From Microbacteriaceae bacterium UBA1487 (GTDB taxonomy: Bacteria > Actinomycetota > Actinomycetes > Actinomycetales > Microbacteriaceae): DNA of 64,000 nt. The notes below the pieces were generated by a model that was not told the origin of the DNA, did not search any database, and was given only the letters and a program-made list of their open reading frames with translations. The position numbers were made by a program, and so were the translations under genes. Below, one piece after another: positions 1-7,848 of this stretch (the first letter of the stretch is position 1; every line of letters starts with the position of its first letter). The stretch spans positions 169,298-233,297 of the forward strand of contig DCRR01000011.1 of the NCBI GenBank assembly GCA_002325245.1. Reading direction: 5' to 3'.

Positions 1-22
1 TTCGATACGCCGATTGCGTCGG

Positions 23-580
23 CTACTCAACCCGCTCGGCCGGCCAGGCGGCGAGCTGCCAGCCGAGCCAGGGGCTGAACGCGAAGGGCGTGGCCGCGAC
101 CGCGGCGCGCAGCTCGGCCGGGTCGACCCAGGCCCACTCGGCGACCTCGTCGGCGGCGGGAACCGGGTCGGCATCCGCGACGGCCGTGTACACGGGGCAG
201 ATCTCGTTCTCGACGATGCCGGAGGCATCCACGGCGCGGTAGCGGAAGTCGGGAAGCGCGACCGTGATCTCGCCGAGCCGGAGGCCGAGCTCCTGGCGTG
301 CGCGTCGGCGGATCGCCTCGACCAAGTCCTCGCCGGGTCCGGGGTGGCCGCAGAACGAGTTCGTCCAGACCCCTGGCCAGGTCTTCTTGCCGAGCGCGCG
401 ACGCGTCACCAGCACCCGGCCGGAGCGGTCGGAGACGTGGCACGAGAACGCCAGATGAAGCGGCGTCTGCTCGTCGTGAACGCTCGCCTTGTCGGCCGTG
501 CCGATCGCCGTGCCCTGCTCATCGAGCAGAACCACAAGCTCATTCTCGACAGGGCCGAAGGTCTCTGGGTGCGGGCTCAT
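23..580 (-). CDS. idi: Isopentenyl-diphosphate delta-isomerase (type I, Nudix fold)
   Basis: Interconverts isopentenyl and dimethylallyl diphosphate in the cytosol and so supplies the allylic primer for the carotenoid genes next door. The 186-residue product has the type I Idi pattern: the catalytic Cys is C77 in SFCGHP, the metal/catalytic acids are E124 and E126 in GIVENEICPV, and a Nudix-like helix REL segment lies near residue 95. It starts at ATG 580, only 20 bases from crtE and in the opposite direction, so the two likely share a control region. The open frame extends upstream to 667 but would overlap crtE, so I rejected the longer form. A GTG at 535 (VVLLDEQG) is a second possible start. 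The function is secure; the start is less so. Confidence 0.93.
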   Translation of the reverse strand: MSPHPETFGPVENELVVLLDEQGTAIGTADKASVHDEQTPLHLAFSCHVSDRSGRVLVTRRALGKKTWPGVWTNSFCGHPGPGEDLVEAIRRRARQELGLRLGEITVALPDFRYRAVDASGIVENEICPVYTAVADADPVPAADEVAEWAWVDPAELRAAVAATPFAFSPWLGWQLAAWPAERVE

Positions 581-584
581 CCTG

Positions 585-594
585 AAGGTAGTCT
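585..594. promoter_or_regulatory. Overlapping divergent -10 elements of idi and crtE
   Basis: On the plus strand TAGTCT (589-594) ends exactly 6 bases before the crtE ATG at 601. On the minus strand TACCTT (complement of 585-590) ends 4 bases before the idi ATG at 580. The two hexamers overlap by two bases, so polymerase could not occupy both at once. No convincing -35 is seen for either. Inferred from spacing only. Confidence 0.45.
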
Positions 595-600
595 GCCGGA

Positions 601-1671
601 ATGAAGCGTTCTCCGTCGGAGATGGTCGCCGAGGACCGGCAGGCCGTCGTCGACAACGTGCTCGCACAGTTCTTCCGCGCGCAGCTCTCCCGCGCCCGCA
701 CGCTCGACGCGAGCTACGTCGACCTGTGGAGATCCCTGGAGGCGAACACGGTCGGCGGCAAGCGGTTCCGGCCGCGCATGGTGTCGCTCGCCTACGACGC
801 GCTCGGCGGCATCGAGGTCGAGCCGCCCGCCTACGTCGGCGCCGCGTTCGAACTGCTTCACACCGCGCTCATCATCCACGACGACGTCATCGACCGCGAC
901 TTCGTGCGCCGCGGTGCCCCCAACATCGCCGGCACCTACCGCGACCGAGCCATCGGGCGCGGTCTCGACACGGTGACCGCCGAGCACCGCGGTGCCAGCG
1001 CGGCGGTCATTGCCGGCGACCTGGCACTGTTCAACGCCTACCGGCTGATCGACCGCAGCGGCGCCAACGACGTCGTGCGCGACCGGCTCCTGGAGGTGCT
1101 GGACGAGGCCCTGTTCGCGAGCGCCGCCGGCGAGCTGATCGACATCGACTACGCGGGCGGCGACGAGCCCCCGCCCGTGCACGACATCCTCCGGATGGTG
1201 CGGCTGAAGACCGCCGTCTACACCTTCGAGTGCCCGCTCCAGGCGGGCGCGATTCTCGCCGGCGCCTCGGATGCGGTGGTCGCCACCCTTGGCGACTTCG
1301 GTCGCGAGATCGGCATCGCCTTCCAGCTCGTCGATGACCTGCTCGGCGTGTTCGGTGCGGAGTCGCTGACGGGCAAGACGACGCTCGGCGACCTGCGTGA
1401 GGGCAAGCGCACCGTGCTGATCGCCTACGCCACGATGCGCGACGGGTGGGCTGAATTCGAGGGCGACTTCGGCAACCCGGACCTCGACGAGGCCGGCGCC
1501 GATCGCATCCGCGCGTTCCTCACCGATTGCGGAGCGCGACGCTATCTGGAATCCCTCGCGCGCGACTACTCGCGCCGCGGTCTGGAACGGCTGTCCGCGC
1601 CGCACGTCCCCTCGGCGCTGCGTGATGTACTGATCCCGGTGGCAGACGAGGTCTTGGAGCGCGTGAAGTGA
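601..1671 (+). CDS. crtE: Geranylgeranyl diphosphate synthase (polyprenyl synthetase)
   Basis: Condenses isopentenyl diphosphate with allylic diphosphates to make GGPP, the C20 precursor of phytoene. The 356-residue protein has both aspartate-rich motifs of trans-prenyl synthases: HDDVID with D94, D95 and D98, and FQLVDDLLG with D245-D246. It is the first gene of a run of six with 2-4 base overlaps or gaps (crtE-crtB overlap by 4 in GTGA), so it is probably the head of the operon. ATG 601 was chosen because a -10 (TAGTCT) ends 6 bases upstream, consistent with leaderless initiation. ATG 622 is an alternative but leaves a purine-rich tract abutting the start. Confidence 0.95.
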   Translation: MKRSPSEMVAEDRQAVVDNVLAQFFRAQLSRARTLDASYVDLWRSLEANTVGGKRFRPRMVSLAYDALGGIEVEPPAYVGAAFELLHTALIIHDDVIDRDFVRRGAPNIAGTYRDRAIGRGLDTVTAEHRGASAAVIAGDLALFNAYRLIDRSGANDVVRDRLLEVLDEALFASAAGELIDIDYAGGDEPPPVHDILRMVRLKTAVYTFECPLQAGAILAGASDAVVATLGDFGREIGIAFQLVDDLLGVFGAESLTGKTTLGDLREGKRTVLIAYATMRDGWAEFEGDFGNPDLDEAGADRIRAFLTDCGARRYLESLARDYSRRGLERLSAPHVPSALRDVLIPVADEVLERVK

Positions 1672-2579
1672 GTCGACGGGAACGGCGTGCCGAGAAGCGC
1701 GCCGACGACGGTGGTCCACGCCTGGAGCTGTACTCGGCGCTCGCCGAGGAGACGGCGCGCCTGGTCATCGCGCGCTACTCGACCTCGTTCGGGATGGCCT
1801 CCCGGCTGCTCGGCCGCGGGGTGCGCCAGCCGATCGAGAACCTCTACGCCCTCGTGCGTGTCGCCGATGAGATCGTCGACGGCGGTGCCGAGCAGGCGGG
1901 CCTCGACACGGTCGTCGCGGCCCGGTTGCTCAACGACCTGGAGCGCGACACGGAGCGCGCGATCGAGGAGGGCTACAGCGCCAACTTGGTCGTGCACGCC
2001 TTCGCACGCACGGCCCGTTGGGCGGGATTCGGCGCCGAGCTGACGGCGCCGTTCTTCGAGTCGATGCGGATGGATCTCTCGCTCACCCGCCACGACCAGG
2101 ACAGCTTCGAGCGCTACGTCTACGGCTCGGCCGAGGTCGTCGGGCTGATGTGCCTGGCCGTGTTCCTCGCCGACGACGGCACCGAGCGCACCGCCGAGGA
2201 CCGCGAGACCCTGGTGGCCGGCGCGCGCGCGCTCGGCTCGGCGTTCCAGAAGGTGAACTTCCTGCGGGATCTCTCCGCCGACGTCGAGGCACTGGGTCGC
2301 AGCTACTTCCCCGGGCTCGATCCGCAGAAGTTCGACGAGGAGGACAAGGTGCGGCTGCTCGACGACATTGATGCCGAACTGGCGACCGCGGCCAGGTCGG
2401 TGCCGCTGCTGCCGGCGAACGCGCGTCGCGGGGTGAGTCTCGCCCACGCGCTGTTCGGAGAGCTGTCGAGCCGGCTGCGGGCGACGCCCGCGGCGCACCT
2501 GTTGACCACGCGCGTGCGGGTGCCGGATCCGGTGAAGCTGCGCCTGGCGCTCGCCGCCAACGTTCGGACCGCCCGATGA
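1668..2579 (+). CDS. crtB: Phytoene synthase (squalene/phytoene synthase family)
   Basis: Joins two GGPP molecules head to head to give phytoene (C40). The 303-residue protein carries the two Asp-rich substrate/Mg motifs of the family: RVADEIVDGG near residues 64-73 (DEIVD from D67) and NFLRDLSAD near residue 196, followed by GRSYFP. It starts with GTG inside the crtE stop (GTGA) and its own stop overlaps the crtI ATG, so the three enzymes are translationally coupled. Normal length for the family. Confidence 0.96.
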   Translation: MSRRERRAEKRADDGGPRLELYSALAEETARLVIARYSTSFGMASRLLGRGVRQPIENLYALVRVADEIVDGGAEQAGLDTVVAARLLNDLERDTERAIEEGYSANLVVHAFARTARWAGFGAELTAPFFESMRMDLSLTRHDQDSFERYVYGSAEVVGLMCLAVFLADDGTERTAEDRETLVAGARALGSAFQKVNFLRDLSADVEALGRSYFPGLDPQKFDEEDKVRLLDDIDAELATAARSVPLLPANARRGVSLAHALFGELSSRLRATPAAHLLTTRVRVPDPVKLRLALAANVRTAR

Positions 2580-4135
2580 CGCGCGCGATCATCATCGGCG
2601 GCGGCATCGCGGGACTCGCGACCGCGGCGCTGCTGGCCCGCGATGGCCACGAGGTCACCGTGCTGGAGCAGCGTGACGTGGTCGGCGGTCGCGCCGGATC
2701 CTGGGAGCAGGACGGCTTCCGCTTCGACACCGGACCCTCCTGGTATCTGATGCCCGAGGTGTTCGACCACTTCTTCCGACTGCTCGGCACCACCGCCGAC
2801 GAGCAGCTGAGTCTGACCCAGCTCGACCCCGGCTATCGGGTCTTCGGCGAAGGCCACCCGGAGCCGCTCGACATCGCGGCCTCGCGCGAGGCCAACATCG
2901 CCTTGTTTGAGAGCGTCGAACCGGGCGCGGGTGCGAAACTCGCCCGCTACCTCGACAAGGCGAAGGAGATCACGCGGCTCGCGATCGATCACTTCCTCTA
3001 CTCCACCTTCGACAGGCTCGGCCCGGTGTTCTCTCGCCGTGTCGTCGCGCGCGGCGGGCGCCTCACCCGGCTTCTCACCGAGTCGCTGCACTCGCTCGCC
3101 GCCCGCACCGTCACCGAGCGACGGCTGCGGCAGATCCTGGGCTATCCGGCGGTGTTCCTGGGCTCGGCGCCGCGGCTCGCGCCGAGCATGTACTCGCTGA
3201 TGAGCCACCTCGACCTCGAGGAGGGCGTCTTCTACCCGCAGGGCGGCTTCACCATCGTCATTGAGCGGATCGCGGCGCTCGCCGCGGCGGAGGGCGCGGA
3301 GGTCCGCACCGGGGCGAGCGTGCAGCGCATCCTGGTCGAGAACGGCCGCGCGGTCGGCGTGGAGGTCGTGGGCGCCGACGGCGCGTCGGAGCGACTGGAT
3401 GCCGAGCTGGTCGTGTCGGCCGCCGACCTGCATCACACCGAGACCCGGCTGCTCGAGAACGCCGCCGACCGCACCTTCCCCGAGGCGTACTGGGCCAAGC
3501 GCACGGCCGGGCCGAGCGCCCTGCTGCTGCTGCTCGGCGTGCGCGGCGAATTGCCGAACCTGGAGCACCACACGCTGCTGTTCTCGGAGGACTGGGACGA
3601 GAACTTCGGGGCCATCTTCGACAGCCCCTCGCGCATCCCCGCGACCCCGTCGCTGTACGTCTGCAAGCCCAGCGGGGTGGATGCCTCGGTCGCCCCCGAA
3701 GGCCACGAGAACCTGTTCGTGCTGGTTCCGCTGCCCGCCGATCCGACGATCGGCGCCGGGGGCGTGGATGGTGCCGGCGACGCCGAGGTGGAGGCGCTCG
3801 CCGACCGGGTGATCGCGCAGATCGCCGACTGGACGGGCACCCCGGACCTCGCCGACCGCATCGTCGTGCGCCGCACGATCGCACCGCGCGACTTCCAGAC
3901 CGACTTGAACGCCTGGAAGGGCACCGCGCTCGGCCCCGCGCACACGCTCAGTCAGAGTGCGTTCTTCCGGGCCGGCAACAAGAGCAAGAAGGTCGACAAT
4001 CTGCTCTACGTCGGCGGCTCGACGATCCCCGGCATCGGCTTGCCGATGTGCCTCATCAGCGCCGAGCTGATCGTCAAGCGGCTGCGCGGGGACACGAGCG
4101 CCGGACCGATGCCGGAACCGCTGGAGCGCGCGTGA
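2576..4135 (+). CDS. crtI: Phytoene desaturase (lycopene-forming, FAD-dependent)
   Basis: FAD enzyme that desaturates phytoene to lycopene at the membrane surface. The 519-residue protein opens with a dinucleotide-binding motif GGGIAGLATA (from G9) and ends with the CrtI C-terminal signature YVGGSTIPGIGLPMCL before a basic tail. It overlaps crtB and crtYe by 4 bases each. In C50 producers the product lycopene is passed to the elongase CrtEb rather than to a C40 cyclase, and no CrtY or CrtL gene occurs here. Confidence 0.96.
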   Translation: MTRAIIIGGGIAGLATAALLARDGHEVTVLEQRDVVGGRAGSWEQDGFRFDTGPSWYLMPEVFDHFFRLLGTTADEQLSLTQLDPGYRVFGEGHPEPLDIAASREANIALFESVEPGAGAKLARYLDKAKEITRLAIDHFLYSTFDRLGPVFSRRVVARGGRLTRLLTESLHSLAARTVTERRLRQILGYPAVFLGSAPRLAPSMYSLMSHLDLEEGVFYPQGGFTIVIERIAALAAAEGAEVRTGASVQRILVENGRAVGVEVVGADGASERLDAELVVSAADLHHTETRLLENAADRTFPEAYWAKRTAGPSALLLLLGVRGELPNLEHHTLLFSEDWDENFGAIFDSPSRIPATPSLYVCKPSGVDASVAPEGHENLFVLVPLPADPTIGAGGVDGAGDAEVEALADRVIAQIADWTGTPDLADRIVVRRTIAPRDFQTDLNAWKGTALGPAHTLSQSAFFRAGNKSKKVDNLLYVGGSTIPGIGLPMCLISAELIVKRLRGDTSAGPMPEPLERA

Positions 4136-4461
4136 ACGTCCTCTATCTGCTCGGGCTGCTGATCTCGCTGACTGGGATGGTCGTGCTCGATGTGCGCTTC
4201 CGGCTGTTCTTCGCCCACTCCTGGTGGCGTGCCGCGATCGTGATGGCGGTCGGGATCACTTACTTCCTGATCTGGGACGTGGCGGGCATCGACGCCGGCA
4301 TCTTCTTCCGCGGCAACCCCGAGCTGCTGACCGGGGTGCTGCTCGGCCCGGAGCTGCCGCTGGAAGAGCTCTTCTTCCTCGCCCTGCTCTGCTACACGGT
4401 GATGAACAGCTACGGCGCGGTGACCCGCCTGCTCGCCCGACGCCGGGAGGGGCGAGGCTGA
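4132..4461 (+). CDS. crtYe: C50 carotenoid cyclase subunit (lycopene cyclase domain), first subunit
   Basis: Small integral-membrane half of the heterodimeric C50 carotenoid cyclase. 109 residues with about three hydrophobic segments (roughly 3-19, 34-50, 80-95) and the family PxE(E/D) motif PLEE at 76-79. The GTG start at 4132 overlaps the crtI stop, and the longer open frame upstream lies inside crtI and was dismissed. With CrtYf it is expected to cyclise flavuxanthin to a dicyclic C50 carotenoid. By sequence I cannot tell epsilon-cyclase (decaprenoxanthin) from gamma-cyclase (sarcinaxanthin); the gene order before crtEb resembles the Corynebacterium arrangement. Confidence 0.88.
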   Translation: MNVLYLLGLLISLTGMVVLDVRFRLFFAHSWWRAAIVMAVGITYFLIWDVAGIDAGIFFRGNPELLTGVLLGPELPLEELFFLALLCYTVMNSYGAVTRLLARRREGRG

Positions 4462-4463
4462 CC

Positions 4464-4799
4464 ATGCTGACCTACTGGCTTCTCAACCTGCAGTTCCTCA
4501 CGGCCGCCGTGCTCGTGCTGCTGGTCTCGCTGCTGGCCCGACGTGCTCCGAGTGGCCGTGCCGTCGGCGGCGCGGCCGTGATCACCCTCGTGCTGACCGC
4601 GAGCTTCGACAACGTGCTCGTCGGCACTGGCATCGTCGCCTACGACGTCGCCCTGACCAGCCGATGGACGATCGGCGTCGCCCCGATCGAGGACTTCGCG
4701 TACGCGTTCGGCGCGATCGTGCTGCTGCCGGCGCTCTGGGCGATGCTCGGCGGTCCCCGCGCCTCCGTGTACACGCCTCCGGAGGAGGGGGAGGCGTGA
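4464..4799 (+). CDS. crtYf: C50 carotenoid cyclase subunit, second subunit
   Basis: Partner of CrtYe in the C50 cyclase. 111 residues, mostly hydrophobic, with three predicted membrane segments and the conserved PIED motif at 74-77, matching PLEE of CrtYe. It starts at ATG 4464, two bases after the crtYe stop, and its stop overlaps the GTG of crtEb. Both subunits being this short and separate, rather than fused, is normal for bacterial heterodimeric cyclases. Confidence 0.87.
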   Translation: MLTYWLLNLQFLTAAVLVLLVSLLARRAPSGRAVGGAAVITLVLTASFDNVLVGTGIVAYDVALTSRWTIGVAPIEDFAYAFGAIVLLPALWAMLGGPRASVYTPPEEGEA

Positions 4800-5653
4800 T
4801 CCGCGCGCTGTTCCTGACCAGCCGGCCGCTCAGCTGGGTCAACACCGCCTACCCGTTCGCGGCCGCCTACGTGCTCGCCACCGGACGCGTCGACGCGACG
4901 CTCGTCGTCGGCACCCTGTTCTTCCTGGTGCCGTACAACCTGGCGATGTACGGCATCAACGACGTGTTCGACTACGAGTCCGACCTGCGCAATCCGCGCA
5001 AGGGCGGCGTCGAGGGCGCGCTGCTGCAGCCGCGCTACCACCGCCTCACGCTGTGGCTCTCCGGCCTGGTCGCGCTGCCGTTCGTGGTCTACCTCGTCGT
5101 GGTCGGCGATCCGCTCAGCTGGCTGGTGCTCGCCGTGAGCCTGTTCGCGGTGGTCGCGTACTCGGCGAAGGGCCTGCGCTTCAAGGAGCGGCCGTTCCTC
5201 GACTCGATCACCTCCAGCACGCACTTCGTCTCGCCCGCCGTCTACGCGCTCGTGCTGGTCGACGCCGAGTGGACGCCGGTGACCGTCGCCGTGATGGTCG
5301 CCTTCTTCCTCTGGGGCGCCGCTTCGCAGGCCTTCGGCGCGGTGCAGGATGTGCTGCCCGACCGCGACGCCGGGATCGGCTCGATCGCGACCGTTATCGG
5401 CCCGCGCGCGACCACCCGGCTCGCGATCGCGGCCTACCTCGTCGCGGGGGCGCTGCTTCTGCTGCTGCCCTGGCCGGGCATTCTCGCCGCGGCGCTCGCG
5501 GTGCCGTACGCGCTGAACGCGGCGCCGTGGTGGAACGTCACCGAGGAGGAGTCGGAGACGGCCAACCGCGGCTGGCGACGCTTCCTCTGGCTGAACTTCG
5601 CCACCGGGTTCCTCGTCACAATGCTGCTGATCGCGGGGGCACTGCTCGGCTGA
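4796..5653 (+). CDS. crtEb: Lycopene elongase / hydratase-type UbiA prenyltransferase
   Basis: Adds two C5 units to lycopene to give the acyclic C50 carotenoid flavuxanthin, in the membrane. The 285-residue protein has the UbiA prenyltransferase signatures: NDVFDYESD at residues 55-63 and DVLPDRDAG near residue 185, with seven to nine hydrophobic segments. The GTG start at 4796 overlaps the crtYf stop by four bases. It is the last gene of the operon, 9 bases from the convergent marR gene. UbiA enzymes are broad, but the context makes the lycopene elongase assignment strong. Confidence 0.92.
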   Translation: MIRALFLTSRPLSWVNTAYPFAAAYVLATGRVDATLVVGTLFFLVPYNLAMYGINDVFDYESDLRNPRKGGVEGALLQPRYHRLTLWLSGLVALPFVVYLVVVGDPLSWLVLAVSLFAVVAYSAKGLRFKERPFLDSITSSTHFVSPAVYALVLVDAEWTPVTVAVMVAFFLWGAASQAFGAVQDVLPDRDAGIGSIATVIGPRATTRLAIAAYLVAGALLLLLPWPGILAAALAVPYALNAAPWWNVTEEESETANRGWRRFLWLNFATGFLVTMLLIAGALLG

Positions 5654-5662
5654 GCGCTCCCG

Positions 5663-6118
5663 CTACGGGCGGCCCCGGTCATCGGTCCAGCCGAGGTTCC
5701 GCGCCATGCGCTCCAGTGCCTCGAGCGTCTGCGCGTACTGCTCCTCGCTGAGACCGGCGCCGACCGCGTGCAGATGCTCGGTGACGACGTCGCTGAGCCG
5801 CTCGAACACGTTCGCGCCCGACTCGGTGACCTCGTAGTGGCCGCCGCTCAGCACCAGCCACTCGCTGTCGACCAGCTCGGCGAGGTGCTCCGCGCTCGAA
5901 TCCGGATCGTCGGGGCTGTCGGCCAGGTACGGCGAGATGGTCGCATCGAGGGTGGCCAGGTCGGCCGGGCCGCGCGACAGCACGGTGAGCAGCTGCCACT
6001 GCCGATGCGTGACGCCGTGCTCGATGAGCACCTCGTCGAACTTCTCGTCGATGAGGCGGTCGACGAGCTTGAGCCAGAAACCGATCGGGCGCGCGGCGCC
6101 TTCGGGCGTGCCGTTCAT
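5663..6118 (-). CDS. MarR-family transcriptional regulator
   Basis: 151-residue winged-helix protein. The N-terminal helix GFWLKLVDRLIDEKFDEV, the HTH around residues 38-80 and the C-terminal dimer helices fit the MarR family. In Corynebacterium a MarR-type protein (CrtR) represses C50 carotenoid genes from a position divergent to crtE. Here the gene lies at the other end of the cluster, convergent with crtEb, so control of crt is plausible by proximity only. A TAGCGT -10 ends 6 bases before its ATG. The acidic stretch SPDDPDSS in the wing region is unusual. Confidence 0.8.
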   Translation of the reverse strand: MNGTPEGAARPIGFWLKLVDRLIDEKFDEVLIEHGVTHRQWQLLTVLSRGPADLATLDATISPYLADSPDDPDSSAEHLAELVDSEWLVLSGGHYEVTESGANVFERLSDVVTEHLHAVGAGLSEEQYAQTLEALERMARNLGWTDDRGRP

Positions 6119-6124
6119 GCTTCC

Positions 6125-6130
6125 ACGCTA
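6125..6130 (-). promoter_or_regulatory. Leaderless -10 of the MarR gene
   Basis: Minus-strand TAGCGT ends 6 bases before the ATG at 6118, with no Shine-Dalgarno between. It is the same hexamer and spacing as seen before the MFS gene (7657) and the ABC ATPase gene (25312). Confidence 0.5.
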
Positions 6131-6190
6131 CGCGGACGCGCCGTGTCGGGCCAGGCTCTCCAGCGCGTGTTCAGGTGCGCGCGGCGCCCG

Positions 6191-7657
6191 TCACTCGATC
6201 TGCGACTGCTTCGGCTTGACCGGCAGCATGAGCAGCAGGCCCGCGAGCAGCACGAGCACGATGCCGAGGATGCCGAATCGGGTGTCGCCGGTGAACCCGA
6301 CGAACATCGTGAACAGGCCGGGCGCGAGGAAGCTCACGGCGCGACCGGTCGTCGCGTACAGGCCGAAGATCTCGCCTTCGCGGCCGGGAGGCGTGATCCG
6401 CGCCAGGAAGCTGCGGCTGGCCGCCTGCACCGGCCCGACGAAAAGCGTCAGGAACAGCCCGGCGATCCAGAATCCGGTCTTCGCGTCGCCGAGGAACAGC
6501 ACGGCGGTGCCCGCGATCAGCAGGCCGACGAGCGAGCCGATGATGACGTTCTTGGCGCCGAGCCGGTCGTCGACCCAGCCGCCGATGAAGGTGCCGATGC
6601 CCGCGACCAGGTTGGCGGCGACGGCGAAGTAGATGACCTCGGTGGAGCTGAAGCCGAACACCTGGGCGGCGATGATCGCGCCGAAGGTGAAGACGCCAGC
6701 GAGGCCGTCGCGGAACACCGCGCTCGCGAGCAGGAACAGCAGCACCTGCGGGCTCTTCCGCGCGAGCGCGCCGATGGTGCGGAACAGCTGGCGGTAGCTG
6801 CCGAGGATGCCCACCCGGTTCTCGCGGGTCTTCTTCGGGATCTCGGGAACCTTGAGCAGCACCGGCAGGGCGAAGACGGCGAACCAGAGGGCGGAGACCA
6901 GGATCGCCAGACGGATGTCGAGGGCGCCGCCCTCGGTTCCGAACGGCACATTCAGGAGTCCATTGCCGGTCTCGCTGCCGAAGTTCTGGATGAACAGGAC
7001 GAGCAGCATGATGAGCAGCACGATGCCGCCGACGTAGCCCATGCCCCAGCCGAACCCGGAGACGCGTCCGACGGTCTTGGGCGTCGAGACCTGCACGAGC
7101 ATGGCGTTGTAGTTGACGCTCGCGAACTCGAAGAACAGGTTGCCGGCGGCGAGGAGTGCGGCGCCGAGGTAGATGTAGCTCGGGACGGGCGCGACGAAGA
7201 ACATCGCGGCCATCGCCAGCACCACCAGGCCGGTGTTGATGCCGAGCCAGAGCTTGCGGCGACCGGAGCCGTCGGAGCGCTGTCCGAGGATCGGGGCGAG
7301 CAGGGCGACGAGCACGCCCGCGATGGTGAGCGCCCCTGAGATCACGGTGGCGTTGGCCGCCTCCGCGGCGACGAGCGCCGGGTTGCTGTCGTCGCCGGCC
7401 GCCGCGGCCACGATGTCAGGGTCGACGAAGAGGCTGCTGGCGAGGTAGGTCGAGAATACGAACGTCGTGACGACCGCGTTGAACGAGGCGGAGCCCCAGT
7501 CCCACAGCGCCCAGGCGCGCACGCGCGACTTCGGGATCGTCTGGTCCTCGATGAGACCTTGCCCCACCGTCCCGATCGCGCGGGTGTTGCCGATGATCGG
7601 CGGGGGCGGGGTGGTGGTGTCGTCAGCGTCGTCGGCACCGGGCGTGGTCTCGGTCAT
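6191..7657 (-). CDS. MFS transporter, UMF1/Atg22-like family
   Basis: Membrane protein of 488 residues with about 12 hydrophobic segments and a soluble N-terminal tail of 45 residues. The segment RAWALWDWGSASFNAVVTTF just before the first membrane span is the signature start of the UMF1/Atg22-like (vacuole-effluxer-related) MFS group. Substrates of bacterial members are poorly defined; amino acid or peptide efflux is only a guess from the yeast homologue. It stands alone, transcribed away from the dnaK operon and behind its own TAGCGT promoter. Confidence 0.85.
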   Translation of the reverse strand: MTETTPGADDADDTTTPPPPIIGNTRAIGTVGQGLIEDQTIPKSRVRAWALWDWGSASFNAVVTTFVFSTYLASSLFVDPDIVAAAAGDDSNPALVAAEAANATVISGALTIAGVLVALLAPILGQRSDGSGRRKLWLGINTGLVVLAMAAMFFVAPVPSYIYLGAALLAAGNLFFEFASVNYNAMLVQVSTPKTVGRVSGFGWGMGYVGGIVLLIMLLVLFIQNFGSETGNGLLNVPFGTEGGALDIRLAILVSALWFAVFALPVLLKVPEIPKKTRENRVGILGSYRQLFRTIGALARKSPQVLLFLLASAVFRDGLAGVFTFGAIIAAQVFGFSSTEVIYFAVAANLVAGIGTFIGGWVDDRLGAKNVIIGSLVGLLIAGTAVLFLGDAKTGFWIAGLFLTLFVGPVQAASRSFLARITPPGREGEIFGLYATTGRAVSFLAPGLFTMFVGFTGDTRFGILGIVLVLLAGLLLMLPVKPKQSQIE

Positions 7658-7663
7658 GCACGC

Positions 7664-7669
7664 ACGCTA
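7664..7669 (-). promoter_or_regulatory. Leaderless -10 of the MFS gene
   Basis: Minus-strand TAGCGT ends 6 bases before the ATG at 7657; the intervening bases (gcgtgc) contain no ribosome binding site. Confidence 0.5.
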
Positions 7670-7716
7670 CTGCGGTCCGGTGAACCGCGGGTAAAGAACA
7701 CCCCGGCGCGGCGTGA

Positions 7717-7737
7717 CTTGAGTCGAGAAGGCTCAAG
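7717..7737. promoter_or_regulatory. HAIR operator 1 (HspR binding site) upstream of dnaK
   Basis: CTTGAGT, seven bases, GCTCAAG: one mismatch from the HspR-associated inverted repeat consensus CTTGAGT-N7-ACTCAAG. It lies about 15 bases upstream of the -35 of the dnaK promoter. HspR is encoded at the end of the same operon, giving the usual negative loop. Confidence 0.85.
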
Positions 7738-7752
7738 ATTTGCTGTGTCAAC

Positions 7753-7780
7753 TTGACGCACAGGAACGCGACCGTAAACT
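7753..7780 (+). promoter_or_regulatory. Predicted dnaK promoter
   Basis: TTGACG (7753-7758), 16 bases, TAAACT (7775-7780). The -10 overlaps the first bases of the second HAIR (7779-7799), so HspR bound there would block polymerase directly. The transcript would carry a leader of about 60 bases with a strong AAGGAG (7834-7839) before the dnaK ATG. Confidence 0.6.
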
Positions 7781-7799
7781 TGATACCGCACGACTCAAG
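7779..7799. promoter_or_regulatory. HAIR operator 2 overlapping the dnaK -10
   Basis: CTTGATA, seven bases, ACTCAAG: the right arm is perfect and the left arm has two mismatches to the HAIR consensus. It overlaps the -10 hexamer and the expected transcription start. Confidence 0.75.
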
Positions 7800-7848
7800 G
7801 TGAACCTCGCCCCGTCGTGAACCACAGACTCACAAGGAGATACCCCAC

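Noticed and set aside
5663..6118. Naming the MarR protein CrtR
   Set aside because: It lies at the opposite end of the cluster from the known CrtR and no shared operator was found at crtE; only proximity supports the link.
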